From: Chiridota heheva
Taxonomy: Eukaryota; Echinodermata; Holothuroidea; Apodida; Chiridotidae
Direction of reading: 5' to 3'
Length of the DNA: 64,000 bases
NCBI GenBank assembly: GCA_020152595.1
Contig: JAIGNY010000456.1
Coordinates: 392,501 to 456,500, forward strand
A program made the translations under genes and the position numbers. Positions 11,500 to 23,200 of the stretch are shown here, piece by piece. Below the pieces are notes generated by a model. That model saw only the letters and a list, made by a program, of their open reading frames with translations, was not told the origin of the DNA and ran no database searches. Positions within the stretch are counted from its first letter, which is position 1, and each line of letters starts with the position of its first letter.

Positions 11500-12110
11500 A
11501 AAAAAATCCCGGGAAAAATACAAAATTTCCTAATACCGAATTTTAAGTTAGGCCTATTTATTTATTTTCAAAATTTCTGAAGTTTTCCCTCAAAATATCT
11601 GAGTTTACTCAAAATTTCCAAAGGTTTTCCTCCCTTGAAAATATCAAAGTTTTTCCTCAATATCCGGATTTTTCCTCAAAACTACACACTTTTCCCTTAA
11701 AATTGCCAGTAACGGAAAATTTTCTTTATTTTGGGGGAATTTTTCTAAAATTTAGTTCGCAAATTCCTTAAATTTTTGAAAAGTTTGTCTTTCATTTTTT
11801 ATCAAAATAGATAGAATTTTTATGCAATTTCCTTCATTTGCGGGATTTTCTTCAATTTCAAGAAGTTTCCTTCATTTTCATTAAGATTTCTTCGGTTTTC
11901 GTATAATTTCCTTTCATTTACCCGAAATTTTCTTCAACTTTCAAGGTCTTTCATTTTCGAGTAATTTCCTTCATTTCCGGGAATTTTTCTTAAATTTTTG
12001 TAAAATTTCCTTCATTTTTGTGCAGTTTCTTTCATTTTTTGAAAGGTTTCTTAAATTTTTGATTAGTTGATTTTCCATTTTTAGGAAATTTTCATAAAAT
12101 CCGGAGGACC
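11500..12110. repeat. Degenerate TTTCCTTCATTT satellite (copy 1)
   Basis: Long run of related words (TTTCCTTCATTT, TTTTCCTCAAAA, AATTTCTTCAATT). Copy 2 lies at about 19945-20530. Confidence 0.65.
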
Positions 12111-12502
12111 CTACAGAATTTCGTCAGAGGGAATTTCCCCCACCCTTATGACCCCACTGTGTCAGTGCTGTATGAAGGTACTTGATATTGGGGAGCTGAT
12201 GAATTAGCTGAGCGCAAAGCGTGAGATTTCCGGCATGGTCCAGGAGCCTGTTTAAAAGCCCTGGAAGCTGGTACATTTTAACCCTTATATGCGTCTAAAA
12301 TAATCTCATGTAAACCCATTTGGAGGGGTATGCTACTATGCGCCAAGGGAGCAGCCCACATTTAAACCTGCTATTTTGTATAACATAACTGCATGATAGG
12401 TGAGTCTAACAGACCTCTAAAATGAAGACCGAAAATAGAAAACCAGGTTAACTAGTGTTTTTTTTGTTGATGTTTAACGTCACTGCGACAGTCAATTTCA
12501 TA

Positions 12503-12700
12503 AAAAGATTCATGTTTTGGCATGGTCTTTATATGTGTATTTAATGCATGGTTCAAAGGATTGCACTCGCGAATGACCCTCCTAATGCACGCTTTAAAGA
12601 ACTTTGCACTTGCGAAAGTTGGGCCATTCCACTTGTGTCAAAGTCCTTTGCCCCATGCATGAAATACACATATAAACTCTGCCTCAACATTAATCATCAA
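12503..12700. mobile_element. Palindromic miniature element (copy 1)
   Basis: GGTCTTTATATGTGTATTT with ATGCATGG and CAAAGGATTGCACT on the left recurs inverted on the right (AAATACACATATAAACTC, CCATGCAT, AGTCCTTTG). Arms are about 85-95 bp. The copy at about 20950-21150 is its duplicate. Confidence 0.7.
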
Positions 12701-12813
12701 ATTAATCAATTGTAGGAATTAGGGTGGAAATATGCCTTTTCACCATTTTATTTCTTTTATCCTCCTCTACCATGTGAAACACACACACATGACCATGGGT
12801 TGGTTGGTGACAG

Positions 12814-12842
12814 CAGGGAGTTGTCTAAATGACAACTCCCTG
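12814..12842. repeat. Perfect 12-bp hairpin (copy 1)
   Basis: CAGGGAGTTGTC, five-base loop TAAAT, then GACAACTCCCTG. It lies just outside an element whose end reads GGACGTAGCCAGGG. The duplicate lies near 21246-21274. There is no T-run, so a terminator is not implied. Confidence 0.7.
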
Positions 12843-12845
12843 GTG

Positions 12846-13290
12846 ACAAGGACGTAGCCAGGGGGGACAGTGGGAGAGGTCATTCCCCCTTTGCCAAATA
12901 TCAAAAAAAATTGGTGACTTCATGAATAACTGTCAGTTTAATTATGGCATGTATGGACTTTTAAGCTTTTCTTCTTGCCAATTTATCTGAAATATTTGGT
13001 TAATTTTCCAAAAACTTCAGCCAATTTTCTGAAAAAATTTGTTCAACTTATCTGACAAAATTTCCCTAATTTGAAACCCTTTAGAAAACCACTAAAAAAA
13101 AGGTCAAAGTTTTTTGGGCAAAGAGAAGAGAGTTCTCCCCCTCCCACCTCCTTCTACACTCCCAGTAGATATTTGTCCTGTAAGTGTATGATTAGATAAT
13201 CTCATTGGTTCCAGTGCAATTTTGTTTTTCAAAGAGGTCGCTATCCTATCCCACCCCCGTCAAATTTCTGGCTATGTCCCTGGTTGGTCA
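12846..13290. mobile_element. Miniature element with GGACGTAGCCAG-type ends (copy 1)
   Basis: The left end GGACGTAGCCAGGG and the right end, inverted, AGGGACATAGCCAGAAAT bound about 445 bp of non-coding sequence. The ends are imperfect. The duplicate lies at about 21280-21725. Confidence 0.5.
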
Positions 13291-13442
13291 TGGTGAAGTA
13301 CAACGGTACCACCCCAGCAATGGTTAAGTTTTGCCAGAGAAATTAGATTATATCAGAGGTGAAGAAAAGGGTGAGAAGAGATGGTGAGGTGAGCTGAGCA
13401 GAGGTAACCAGGGGAATATTACCTTGAGTATTAATTCTCCAC

Positions 13443-13727
13443 ATAGAGGTGCAGCAGCTCAGTGGTTAAGGAGTTCTGCTTATATTCAAAAGGTACCGGG
13501 TTCAATTCCCATTGTGAGTGCTGCATTGTGTCCTTGAGCAAGACACTTTACTTGCTTCAGTCCACTCAGCTGTAAAATAAGTACCAGCACTGCTGGGGAG
13601 ATAATCTGTGATGGACTGGCGTCCTACCCAGGGGGAGTCATGTACTCTCATCCGTTCGCGCCATTGAAACCGGGCATAAGCACTGGCTCTATGAGCCTAA
13701 TGGCTCGGATAGGTTTAGCTGTTAGCT
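13443..13727 (+). mobile_element. tRNA-derived SINE (copy 1)
   Basis: The head has CAGCTCAGTGGTTAAGG (A box) and GGTACCGGGTTCAATTCCC (B box). The body has CCTTGAGCAAGACACTTTAC, and the tail GAGCCTAATGGCTCGGATAGG. It is flanked by the 9-bp duplication ATTCTCCAC (13434-13442, 13728-13736). The same family appears at 28631-28912, 33694-33945 and 52988-53845. Confidence 0.92.
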
Positions 13728-13869
13728 ATTCTCCACGTGCCAGTTTAATGATGGTACACAAAAATAATAAGTGGAAATTCAGATTGTAGTGAGCATAAAA
13801 AGTATATTACACATCTATTTACTACATACAAATGTGACATAAATTATGCATACATTATTCAAAAACCTC

Positions 13870-14175
13870 CCTCACACCAGTTTTCACATTAAGGTGCAGG
13901 ATCCCCGCACATATTACCAAATTCCCACTTAAAAATAATTACCGAGGGGGTGGGGAGGAGGGATTCTTGCAAAACAAAATGGCCAAAAATGCCCAATTTG
14001 GCATGTATTTAGTCCAATTTTTTTTTTTTTTTTTGGGGGAGGGGGAGGGGGAGGTAAGGGGGTATTTTTGCCCTTTTTTGGTATTTTTCCAAAAGAAATC
14101 ACACAAAAATTACACAAAGGAGAAAATCCCCCTCCCCCTAATTTTGAACCTTGGTGTGAACACTGCCTCACTAAT
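13870..14175. mobile_element. Miniature element with CTCACACC ends (copy 1)
   Basis: The left CTCACACCAGTTTTCACATT and the inverted right GTGAGGCAGTGTTCACACC bound about 300 bp with a T15 tract, a GGGGGAGGGGG run and AAATGCCCAATTTGGC. A relative lies at 38640-38935. The duplicate is at about 22305-22590. Confidence 0.6.
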
Positions 14176-14554
14176 CTCTGCTTCTCTCATATCAAAGGTT
14201 TTCATATTTTCAAATCTTTACAAATTGAATAATACTGAATAGCCCCCTCCCTGCAAATATTGCAAAAATCTGTAGCAAGTATGATAATGCAAAAGTGTTC
14301 AAATATATTACAAAAAGATTTTTTTTTTTTAAGATTGAAATAAGATATATATTTTACAGTTGTAAAATACACAGCAAGAACTAGTTGCTATGTCAGAGAA
14401 ATATTGAAGAAAATTTATCCATATATCTATATCCCGTGGCATACACTACCAGTGGGTATTTAGAAAAGACTGAAGAAACTATTACTCTAGCATGTGACAC
14501 ACTGTATCTATGGACAAGTAACAACGACTTGTGCTTCATTGGAAGAAAATATGC

Positions 14555-14785
14555 TAAAGACCATGAAAATATGCTAAAGACCATAAAAATATGCATGAAA
14601 AAGCCCTTGAAAATATGCTACAGACCATAAAAATATGCTACAGACCATACAAAATATGCTAAAGACCATGAAAATATGCTAAATACCATAAAAATATAAA
14701 AATATGCTAAAGACCATGAAAATATGCTAAAGACCATGAAAATATGCTAAAGACCATGAAATTATGCTAAAGACCATAAAAATAG
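14555..14785. repeat. 20-bp tandem array (copy 1)
   Basis: About 11 units of AAAATATGCTAAAGACCATG with variants. Copy 2 (22975-23200) differs in unit content, as expected for slippage. The inverted unit CATGGTCTTTAGCATATTTT closely matches the array unit at 40297-40682. Confidence 0.9.
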
Positions 14786-14864
14786 CAAAAGAGTTTCATC
14801 AAAATCTGTTGAAAAACTAACCATTTTACAGCATTTTCAATTTTACGGTTTCATGATGATAATA

Positions 14865-15140
14865 AATTATACATGATGAAATAATACTCTTTGGGTGGAA
14901 TGGTCCAATAATTCATGGGCATTGCACAAACTCCTCCATGCATATAATGCATATTCGTTTTTAGGGTCAGCCAAGGACAATTCTATTCCATTTCATTTTA
15001 AAGCAGGTTTGTGGCTTCAGCCCCAGATGAATGACCTATTGTGTAGAGTGTAACAATAGCTGATAGCTAGCAATTAAACTGTGAAGCGACTCGAGTTAGG
15101 TGTGGATTACCCTGTTTTGAGAAAACCGAGGGTGTCGGGT
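14865..15140. repeat. Dispersed repeat shared with 42790-43165
   Basis: Shares GGTCAGCCAAGGAC, CCCCAGATGAATGACCTATT, GTGTAACAATAGCTGATAGC and ACCGAGGGTGTCGGG with 42790-43165. The duplicate lies at about 23265-23560. The element type is unknown. Confidence 0.65.
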
Positions 15141-16007
15141 TGAGGGGCAATTATTAATGATCAATTTTATTGAATTTTGTGACAACAAACAAGAAAACCT
15201 ATGATTTTTCTTATGTTAACTTATTGTTTTTGAATCCTTCACTGGCGTTATTTGAAGAGGGGTTTCATCACGTGACTCTAACTCAACTGGAAGCTATTTT
15301 GCAGGGCAGAGCTTTGTGCGTTGAGGATTTCATGAGTCTAATTTTCACACAGCTCAGTCACATCACATGTAAAACAAACAGACTCGGTCAAAAACACGTG
15401 CTGGTGATAAAAACAAAGAGCTGGGCATGTAAAACACGTGCTGGGCATATAAACACACACTGGTTAAAATGACCTGGCCAGATGAATTAATTTTTTAATA
15501 TAAAATGTTATTTTAAAGAAAAAATTACCCTCCAAGTACTTTAGGTAATCTTAATCAGTGGATTATAAACACATCTATTAGTCAGTGCAACCAATGGCAC
15601 AGCAAGATTCCGGCACTTACTTACAAAAGTAATCTTATGTAACAACATACAAACGTATGTAAGTGCACAGCAGATGGCAGTCTGTCCTACAAAATGGCGA
15701 TGTAAATAGCAGCAGTTTATGACAGAGGTGTTGACCCGTAATCAAAAGGTAGCAGAAGAAAAGAATCTTGATGAATTTTATTGATGAATTTTACTGATAA
15801 GTTTCAGGGCAGAAATTAAATAGAATTCCATATATGCTATTGGCATAAAGTAACCAGTGGGTATTTTCAAAGACTGGTGAAGCCACTAATCTGGCAACAA
15901 TCTTGGAGAAGTCTGTTGAAACTGTTGGAACAATTCAGCATTACAAAATATTAAATATTTAGTGTTATAATTCTTTAATATGGCATTCCTCAATTTTTAC
16001 CCCCTCC

Positions 16008-16110
16008 CACACACTGCCCCACCCCCTACAACCCCCGCCCAGCACCCCTCCCCAGCACCCTCCCCAGCACCCCTCCCGCACCCCCTCACCGCACCCCCTT
16101 TTTCAATATT
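16008..16110. repeat. C-rich tract (copy 1)
   Basis: Runs of CCCC separated by 1-5 bases (CAGCACCCCTCCCC type). The other strand could form G-quadruplexes. Copy 2 at about 24420-24502 is shorter by one or two units. Confidence 0.75.
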
Positions 16111-16499
16111 GGCTTTTCTTGTTTAAACCTAATTTTCAAAAAATAAACAAACATTTACAGTGGAATGGGGTGATGGCGGGAGGGTAGAGCTTATAACAGT
16201 GAGGTAAGGTAGGGACAATGAGGGTGTGAAGGTAATTATGTAAATGTCTTAAAAATAAAAAAATATTACTTGAAAATGAGAGAATACAGATTGAAGAGCT
16301 ACTAAGAATAATCACCATCATTTATGATAAAACCAGTACAAATTTTCAGAACGTGTTTCAACAAGTTTTGTCCAAAACTTATAAGTTTCTACAAGTGACA
16401 TACCACTTAGTACGTTGCTATAAAACAAATCAAGGTCGTAAAAATATTTGATATTCGATGCCATCCATGTTTCAAGCCTGTCCTCTAACCTATTACACA

Positions 16500-16880
16500 G
16501 AATGGGAGTGATGATCGATGGCTTGTCACAAAATGACACGTCACAAAATTTCAAATTAGTAATTTTTTGGCAGCTTTGCACAGGAATGTCACATCAGTTT
16601 TGCCTTGGTCACATTTGATTGGCATAGATTCACACATCATGACCAGTTGACTGGTGATACTCATTGAAAGGATCATTTCATTATGTCTGTTTCATGAAAA
16701 ATGGAATCCACCACTAAATTGCAACATCAAATTACCAAGGAGTGTGAGTGAAGAGGTCAAACATGTCACAAAATGTCAGACAAATTTGATAAATCTGTTT
16801 ATGTACATTTTGTCACAAAATTTTCAAAATGTCACAGAATTTTAGACAATGAAATTTTGTCACAAAACGTCACCATGTCA
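16500..16880. repeat. TGTCACAAAAT-rich degenerate repeat (copy 1)
   Basis: The word GTCACAAAAT and its inverse recur at least six times. The duplicate lies at about 24900-25275. No coding content. Confidence 0.5.
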
Positions 16881-17427
16881 TGGATGCTCCATTCTCTGCT
16901 ATTGTTATGCAAAGCCTAATTGACTTAATACGAAAGCTGTATTCGAAAAATGAATGCATAAATAAATGACATATTAAAGGAAATATAAGAACAAATCTCA
17001 TCGCCACGCATATTAATTAAACATTATGTCAACCTTAGATCAGATTCACCGTGAAGGACACAACACTTTACTTCAGTCACACCCATCTATGATAATAAGG
17101 ATTAATAACTGAAGAAATCCAAATTACCTAATTTTAAAGCACCCTAAAATACCTATTATGAACATAACTATATAGGGACCATAAGAACAAAAACACTTTT
17201 TGTTGAGTGTATTTTCCTGAAAAGCCACAGGCATTATTAGCTTAAGAACTATTGCTTGAGCTTGTCCAACTACTGGATAAATCTTAGGGTATCAGTAAAC
17301 TGCTATGTAGAGTTGGGTGAAGTCAGTTTACTATGTGCTTCTTAGTTAATTAATTTTCTATCCTATCCTATGATAATAATAATAATAATAACAAGAATAA
17401 TTTTAACATACAGTACATAATATTTCA

Positions 17428-17611
17428 ACAAAATTGATAAAAATTGTCAAAAAATCTTTAAAATTTCAGTTATCTATTAATGGAAAAAAGTCATATTATA
17501 TTACAAGAAATTCATTTTGCCAAAATTGTGCAGCTTTTCTAGGTTATTACCAAATCTACTGGACAAATTACATTATCATTCTACAAAGTCCCAAACCGCA
17601 CTTTACATCTC
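17428..17611. repeat. Repeat shared with an XRN1 intron (copy 1)
   Basis: About 180 bp, from AATTGATAAAAATTGTCAAA to CGCACTTTAC, match 29289-29466 in the XRN1 intron next to exon 29189-29278. The duplicate lies at 25827-26010. Confidence 0.85.
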
Positions 17612-17759
17612 GATATCATCTTGACATTTGGCCATTAACGTGTGTTGCCAGGTAAATTGATTTAAAAGAAGGTACATACAGTAGTTTGGGTGTTTTACAT
17701 CCATTTCTCAACACCTACTATTATATAGATCTTTTCAAACCGAGTTTAGCTGAACGTGA

Positions 17760-18060
17760 CTTCTTCACTACTTTGACCAATCAAATGCTGGGAAACTTTT
17801 CCTTTGTTTCCCAACCTTTCCAAACTGCGCATATTTCCTTCATGTATATATAACTCATGTATGATACGTGCGCTTGAAAACACTTTTTCTTACGCTTTGT
17901 CCCATACCATGTGTGAATTGTGCAGACGGCCTAGATTCCTCCAGAATCTTATTGGTCAATGAGATTCCTCCAGTATACGATTGGTCCATTATGGACACGT
18001 GAATATCTGCCATGTGACATTATTTAAATTAGTTATCCGGAAATCGCCGATTCAGATTTG
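17760..18060. promoter_or_regulatory. Promoter-like cluster of CCAAT boxes (copy 1)
   Basis: Three ATTGG/CCAAT words (GACCAATCAAATG, TTATTGGTCAATG, CGATTGGTCC), TATATATAA and CACGTG-like motifs lie within 300 bp, with more CG dinucleotides than nearby. No open frame follows. It may be a promoter relic or chance. The duplicate lies at about 26160-26460. Confidence 0.2.
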
Positions 18061-18123
18061 AAAAGGTCTACAGAGATGTCCACAGCCATTTGACAGATCA
18101 ATTGTGAAGTACTGGTGAATAAA

Positions 18124-18196
18124 AACCCACCAGGGATCGAACCAGGGACGTCTAGCTTGCCAAGCTTGACGCTACTACTGGTATACCATGGAGATC
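18124..18196 (-). pseudogene. tRNA-like sequence with A and B boxes (copy 1)
   Basis: The minus strand has TGGTATACCAG (A-box pattern) and GGTTCGATCCC (B box) at tRNA spacing. The acceptor arm does not pair and the T stem has a mismatch, so it is a tRNA-derived SINE head or pseudogene. The duplicate lies at about 26524-26595. Confidence 0.45.
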
Positions 18197-18639
18197 TTAC
18201 CTAAATGGATTAATCTTTAAAGGTAACATTAAGATGGAAAGCTGCATTACACCTAACATTCTGGGCATTGAAGAAAGTTATTCAACTAGAATTAAAAACA
18301 AAAAGCTGAGAAAATTAAAAACAATTCTTAAAACGTGTTAAAACAATAGAGAACTAAAAATATAGCAGGAAAAACTGACAAGGTAGGAATTTGAAAACTA
18401 GACTTGTCACATTATTATCTTCTGCTCTCGTACAGATTCTGTATAATTATAGCAGAGGGAAAGGTTAATTGCTTTGGACATAGAAGCCCTATTTGCTGTA
18501 CTGCTTTAAAACAAATTTAAAAAAAATAAAAAAGACACACACACAAAATTTGAACTTAATTGTTTTAGAATTGGCCATTTTACAGCAATTCCAGGAATTG
18601 CTGTGTAAATTTGGGATGTACAATATGGCAGACTACATT

Positions 18640-18765
18640 TTCTAATGCGAACATTCCATTAAAGGATTAGTGCAGTGTTCAAGCAAGTCCATTTATATGA
18701 AAGAGGACTGCAAAAGAAACAAAATGATGAAGAAAGCATTCAAAAATCCTTTAATACAGTGAACA
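18640..18765. mobile_element. AGGATTAG-family solo terminal repeat (copy 1)
   Basis: Reads TTAAAGGATTAGTGCAGTG ... AAAGAGGACTGCAAAAGAAAC ... ATCCTTTAA. It is flanked by TTAA-type ends, as in the family at 48373-48933. The duplicate lies at about 27055-27160. Confidence 0.7.
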
Positions 18766-19567
18766 GTTTGTATGTTGATGCTATGCATTATGTTTTACTG
18801 TTCTTTGGACAGATTGAGGCAATATGAGCTGAATCATTCAAAGATCTTTTGAAAATAATTTTACCAACTTCCAGAAAGTCAGTTCGGTTGTAAAAGACAG
18901 AAGATTTCAGAATTGAAATTGTTCTTCACATCCATGCCTAAAAAAAATCACTTCTGAAATTTTCTTCGCATTCATACCTAAATTCACTTCTAATATAAAG
19001 GGGCGAGATTTTATCAACTTCCAGAAAGTCACGAATGTGTCTAACATTTTTCCCCTATCGTTTGAATTGCTTTTATCAGAATGATTGATGAGATATTTCA
19101 AAATATGTCAACAGTACTGAAGTCCAAAAGAGCCAGAGAGGTAAAGTTCTATCAAATGAACAAAAAGGGGCATTAAGAAAGGTGTAAAAGAACCACATGT
19201 TGGAGAGGGAATTTTGTAATGGAGAAGAAGCAGTTCGGTTGTAAAAGACAGAAGATTTCTGAATTGAAATTGTTCTTTGCATCCATACCTAACATATGGC
19301 TGTGACAAAATTAGGAAAAGAAGGGGAAGGGGGGGGGGGAAGCATAGCTGTTTCCATGGAAACCCACACTTCAGGTTCTAAAATTGGGAGTAGCATGCTT
19401 TCTGACTAATCCATCTATTGTGTTTTTCGTCAGCCTTCGTCAACAATCAACTTAACAAAACACTCATGGAAAATAAGCAATTCTGATGTGGCAATTCACA
19501 TTGGAGATAATTTGTTTTTTTTTCCTTTGAACTTGCTCCATCAGTTCATCACTGTATAATGTAAAAG

Positions 19568-19876
19568 TCCAACTGTCACAATTCCAAAAAGTCAGAAAAT
19601 TTGCACAAAACAAGCTTCTATTTTCAAAATGAATTTTTAGTCAAAATGGACTGGAAAAAAGCCATCACATTACCATTATACTCCTCTGTTGGTACTTAAT
19701 AAACTCTGTACCAGAATAGCTAGCAAATTTTTCGTTTGCTATTCTGGTACAGAGTATATCAAGTATCAAAAAAGGAGAAAAGTGGTAATGTAAAGATTTT
19801 TTTCCAGTCCATTTTGACTATAGAAATCCATTTTGAAAATAGAAGCTATTAAATAAATTTTTTCTATGACAGTTGG
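19568..19876. mobile_element. Foldback miniature element (copy 2)
   Basis: Duplicate of 11122-11433, carried by the tandem duplication, with a few indels in A/T runs. Confidence 0.85.
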
Positions 19877-19944
19877 GATTGTTTTGGTAATCCTGATGAA
19901 AACGATTGGTGTTAGAGTTCAGTTGTCTACCAGCTATCTTGGGA

Positions 19945-20530
19945 AAAAATCCGGAAAAATACAAAATTTCCTAATACCGAATTTTAAGTTAGGCCTATTT
20001 ATTTATTTTCAAAATTTCTGAAGTTTTCCCTCAAAATATCTGAGTTTACTCAAAATTTCCAAAGGTTTTCCTCCCTTGAAAATATCAAAGTTTTTCCTCA
20101 ATATCCGGATTTTTCCTCAAAACTACACACTTTTCCCTTAAAATTGCCAACGGAAAATTTTCTTTATTTTGGGGAATTTTTCTAAAATTTAGTTCGCAAA
20201 TTCCTTAAATTTTGAAAAGTTTGTCTTTCATTTTTATCAAAATAGATAGAATTTTTATGCAATTTCCTTCATTTATGGATTTTCTTCAATTTCAAGAAGT
20301 TTCCTTCATTTTCATTAAGATTTCTTCGGTTTTCGTATAATTTCCTTTCATTTACCCGAAATTTTCTTCAACTTTCAAGGTCTTTCATTTTCGAGTAATT
20401 TCCTTCATTTCCGGGAATTTTTCTTAAATTTTTGTAAAATTTCCTTCATTTTTGTGCAGTCTCTTTCATTTTCTGAAAGGTTTCTTAAATTTTTAGTTAG
20501 TTGATTTCCATTTTTAGGAAATTTTCATAA
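19945..20530. repeat. Degenerate TTTCCTTCATTT satellite (copy 2)
   Basis: Duplicate of 11500-12110 with several one- and two-base indels in homopolymers. Confidence 0.65.
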
Positions 20531-21879
20531 AATCCGGAGGACCCTACAGAATTTCGTCAGAGGGAATTTCCCCCACCCTTATGACCCCACTGTGTCAGTG
20601 CTGTATGAAGGTACTTGATATTGGGGAGCTGATGAATTAGCTGAGCGCAAAGCGTGAGATTTCCGGCATGGTCCAGGAGCCTGTTTAAAAGCCCTGGAAG
20701 CTGGTACATTTTAACCCTTATATGCGTCTAAAATAATCTCATGTAAACCCATTTGGAGGGTATGCTACTATGCGCCAAGGGAGCAGCCCACATTTAAACC
20801 TGCTATTTTGTATAACATAACTGCATGATAGGTGAGTCTAACAGACCTCTAAAATGAAGACCGAAAATAGAAAACCAGGTTAACTAGTGTTTTTTTTGTT
20901 GATGTTTAACGTCACTGCGACAGTCAATTTCATAAAAAGATTCATGTTTTGGCATGGTCTTTATATGTGTATTTAATGCATGGTTCAAAGGATTGCACTC
21001 ATGAATGACCCTCCTAATGCACGCTTTAAAGAACTTTGCACTTGCGAAAGTTGGGCCATTCCACTTGTGTCAAAGTCCTTTGCCCCATGCATGAAATACA
21101 CATATAAACTCTGCCTCAACATTAATCATCAAATTAATCAATTGTAGGAATTAGGGTGGAAATATGCCTTTTCACCATTTTATTTCTTTTATCCTCCTCT
21201 ACCATGTGAAACACACACACATGACCATGGGTTGGTTGGTGACAGCAGGGAGTTGTCTAAATGACAACTCCCTGGTGACAAGGACGTAGCCAGGGGGGAC
21301 AGTGGGAGAGGTCATTCCCCCTTTGCCAAATATCAAAAAAAATTGGTGACTTCATGAATAACTGTCAGAGTTTAATTAGGGCATGTATGGACTTTTAAGC
21401 TTTTCTTCTTGCCAATTTATCTGAAATATTTGGTTAATTTTTCAAAAACTTCAGCCAATTTTCTGAAAAAATTTGTTCAACTTATCTGACAAAATTTCCC
21501 TAATTTGAAACCCTTTAGAAAACCACTAAAAAAAAAGGTCAAAGTTTTTTTGGGCAAAGAGAAGAGAGTTCTCCCCCCTCCCACCTCCTTCTACACTCCC
21601 AGTAGATATTTGTCCTGTAAGTGTATGATTAGATAATCTCATTGGTTCCAGTGCAATTTTGTTTTTCAAAGAGGTCGCTATCCTATCCCACCCCCGTCAA
21701 ATTTCTGGCTATGTCCCTGGTTGGTCATGGTGAAGTACAACGGTACCACCCCAGCAATGGTTAAGTTTTGCCAGAGAAATTAGATTATATCAGAGGTGAA
21801 GAAAAGGGTGAGAAGAGATGGTGAGGTGAGCTGAGCAGAGGTAACCAGGGGAATATTACCTTGAGTATTAATTCTCCAC

Positions 21880-22164
21880 ATAGAGGTGCAGCAGCTCAGT
21901 GGTTAAGGAGTTCTGCTTATATTCAAAAGGTACCGGGTTCAATTCCCATTGTGAGTGCTGCATTGTGTCCTTGAGCAAGACACTTTACTTGCTTCAGTCC
22001 ACTCAGCTGTAAAATAAGTACCAGCACTGCTGGGGAGATAATCTGTGATGGACTGGCGTCCTACCCAGGGGGAGTCATGTACTCTCATCCGTTCGCGCCA
22101 TTGAAACCGGGCATAAGCACTGGCTCTATGAGCCTAATGGCTCGGATAGGTTTAGCTGTTAGCT
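21880..22164 (+). mobile_element. tRNA-derived SINE (copy 2)
   Basis: Same element as 13443-13727, with the same target duplication (21871-21879, 22165-22173). It was copied by the large duplication, not by independent insertion. Confidence 0.92.
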
Positions 22165-22974
22165 ATTCTCCACGTGCCAGTTTAATGATGGTACACAAAA
22201 ATAATAAGTGGAAATTCAGATTGTAGTGAGCATAAAAGTATATTACACATCTATTTACTACATACAAATGTGACATAAATTATGCATACATTATTCAAAA
22301 ACCTCCCTCACACCAGTTTTCACATTAAGGTGCAGGATCGCACATATTGCAAATTCCCACTTAAAAATAATTACCGGGGTGGGGAGGAGGGATTCTTGCA
22401 AAACAAAATGGCCAAAAATGCCCAATTTGGCATGTATTTAGTCCAATTTTTTTTTTTTTTTTTTTTGGGGAGGGGAGGGGGAGGTAAGGGGGTATTTTTT
22501 GCCCTTTTTGGTATTTTCCAAAAGAAATCACACAAAAAAATTACACAAAGGAGAAAATCCCCTCCCCTAATTTTGAACCTTGGTGTGAACACTGCCTCAC
22601 TAATCTCTGCTTCTCTCATATCAAAGGTTTTCATATTTTCAAATCTTTACAAATTGAATAATACTGAATAGCCCCCTCCTGCAAATATTGCAAAAATCTG
22701 TAGCAAGTATGATAATGCAAAGTTTTCAAATATATTACAAAAAGATTTTTTTTTTTTAAGATTGAAATAAGATATATATTTTACAGTTGTAAAATACACA
22801 GCAAGAACTAGTTGCTATGTCAGAGAAATATTGAAGAAAATTTATCCATATATCTATATCCCGTGGCATACACTACCAGTGGGTATTTAGAAAAGACTGA
22901 AGAAACTATTACTCTAGCATGTGACACACTGTATCTATGGACAAGTAACAACGACTTGTGCTTCATTGGAAGAA

Positions 22975-23200
22975 AATATGCTAAAGACCATGAAAATATG
23001 CTAAAGACCATAAAAATATGCTAAAGCCCTTGAAAATATGCTACAGACCATAAAAATATGCTACAGACCATACAAAATATGCTAAAGACCATGAAAATAT
23101 GCTAAATACCATAAAAATATGCTAAAGACCATGAAAATATGCTAAAGACCATGAAAATATGCTAAAGACCATGAAATTATGCTAAAGACCATAAAAATAG
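22975..23200. repeat. 20-bp tandem array (copy 2)
   Basis: Same array as 14555-14785, with slightly different unit arrangement near CTAAAGCCCTTG. Confidence 0.9.

Larger units (their letters stand above)
10844..19290 (+). repeat. Large tandem duplication, copy 1 (8447 bp)
   Basis: Starts AACATATGGCTGTGACAAAA and ends GCATCCATACCT. The next base begins copy 2 with the same start. The content is non-coding: foldback elements, a SINE, a 20-bp array and C-rich stretches. It differs from copy 2 by scattered substitutions and small indels, mostly in homopolymers and the 20-bp array. The breakpoint shares two bases (AA) with the flanks. Confidence 0.95.

Noticed and set aside
17760-18060. Histone-type promoter (CCAAT cluster plus TATATATAA)
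   Set aside because: No coding sequence or stem-loop follows in either copy; kept only as a low-confidence feature.
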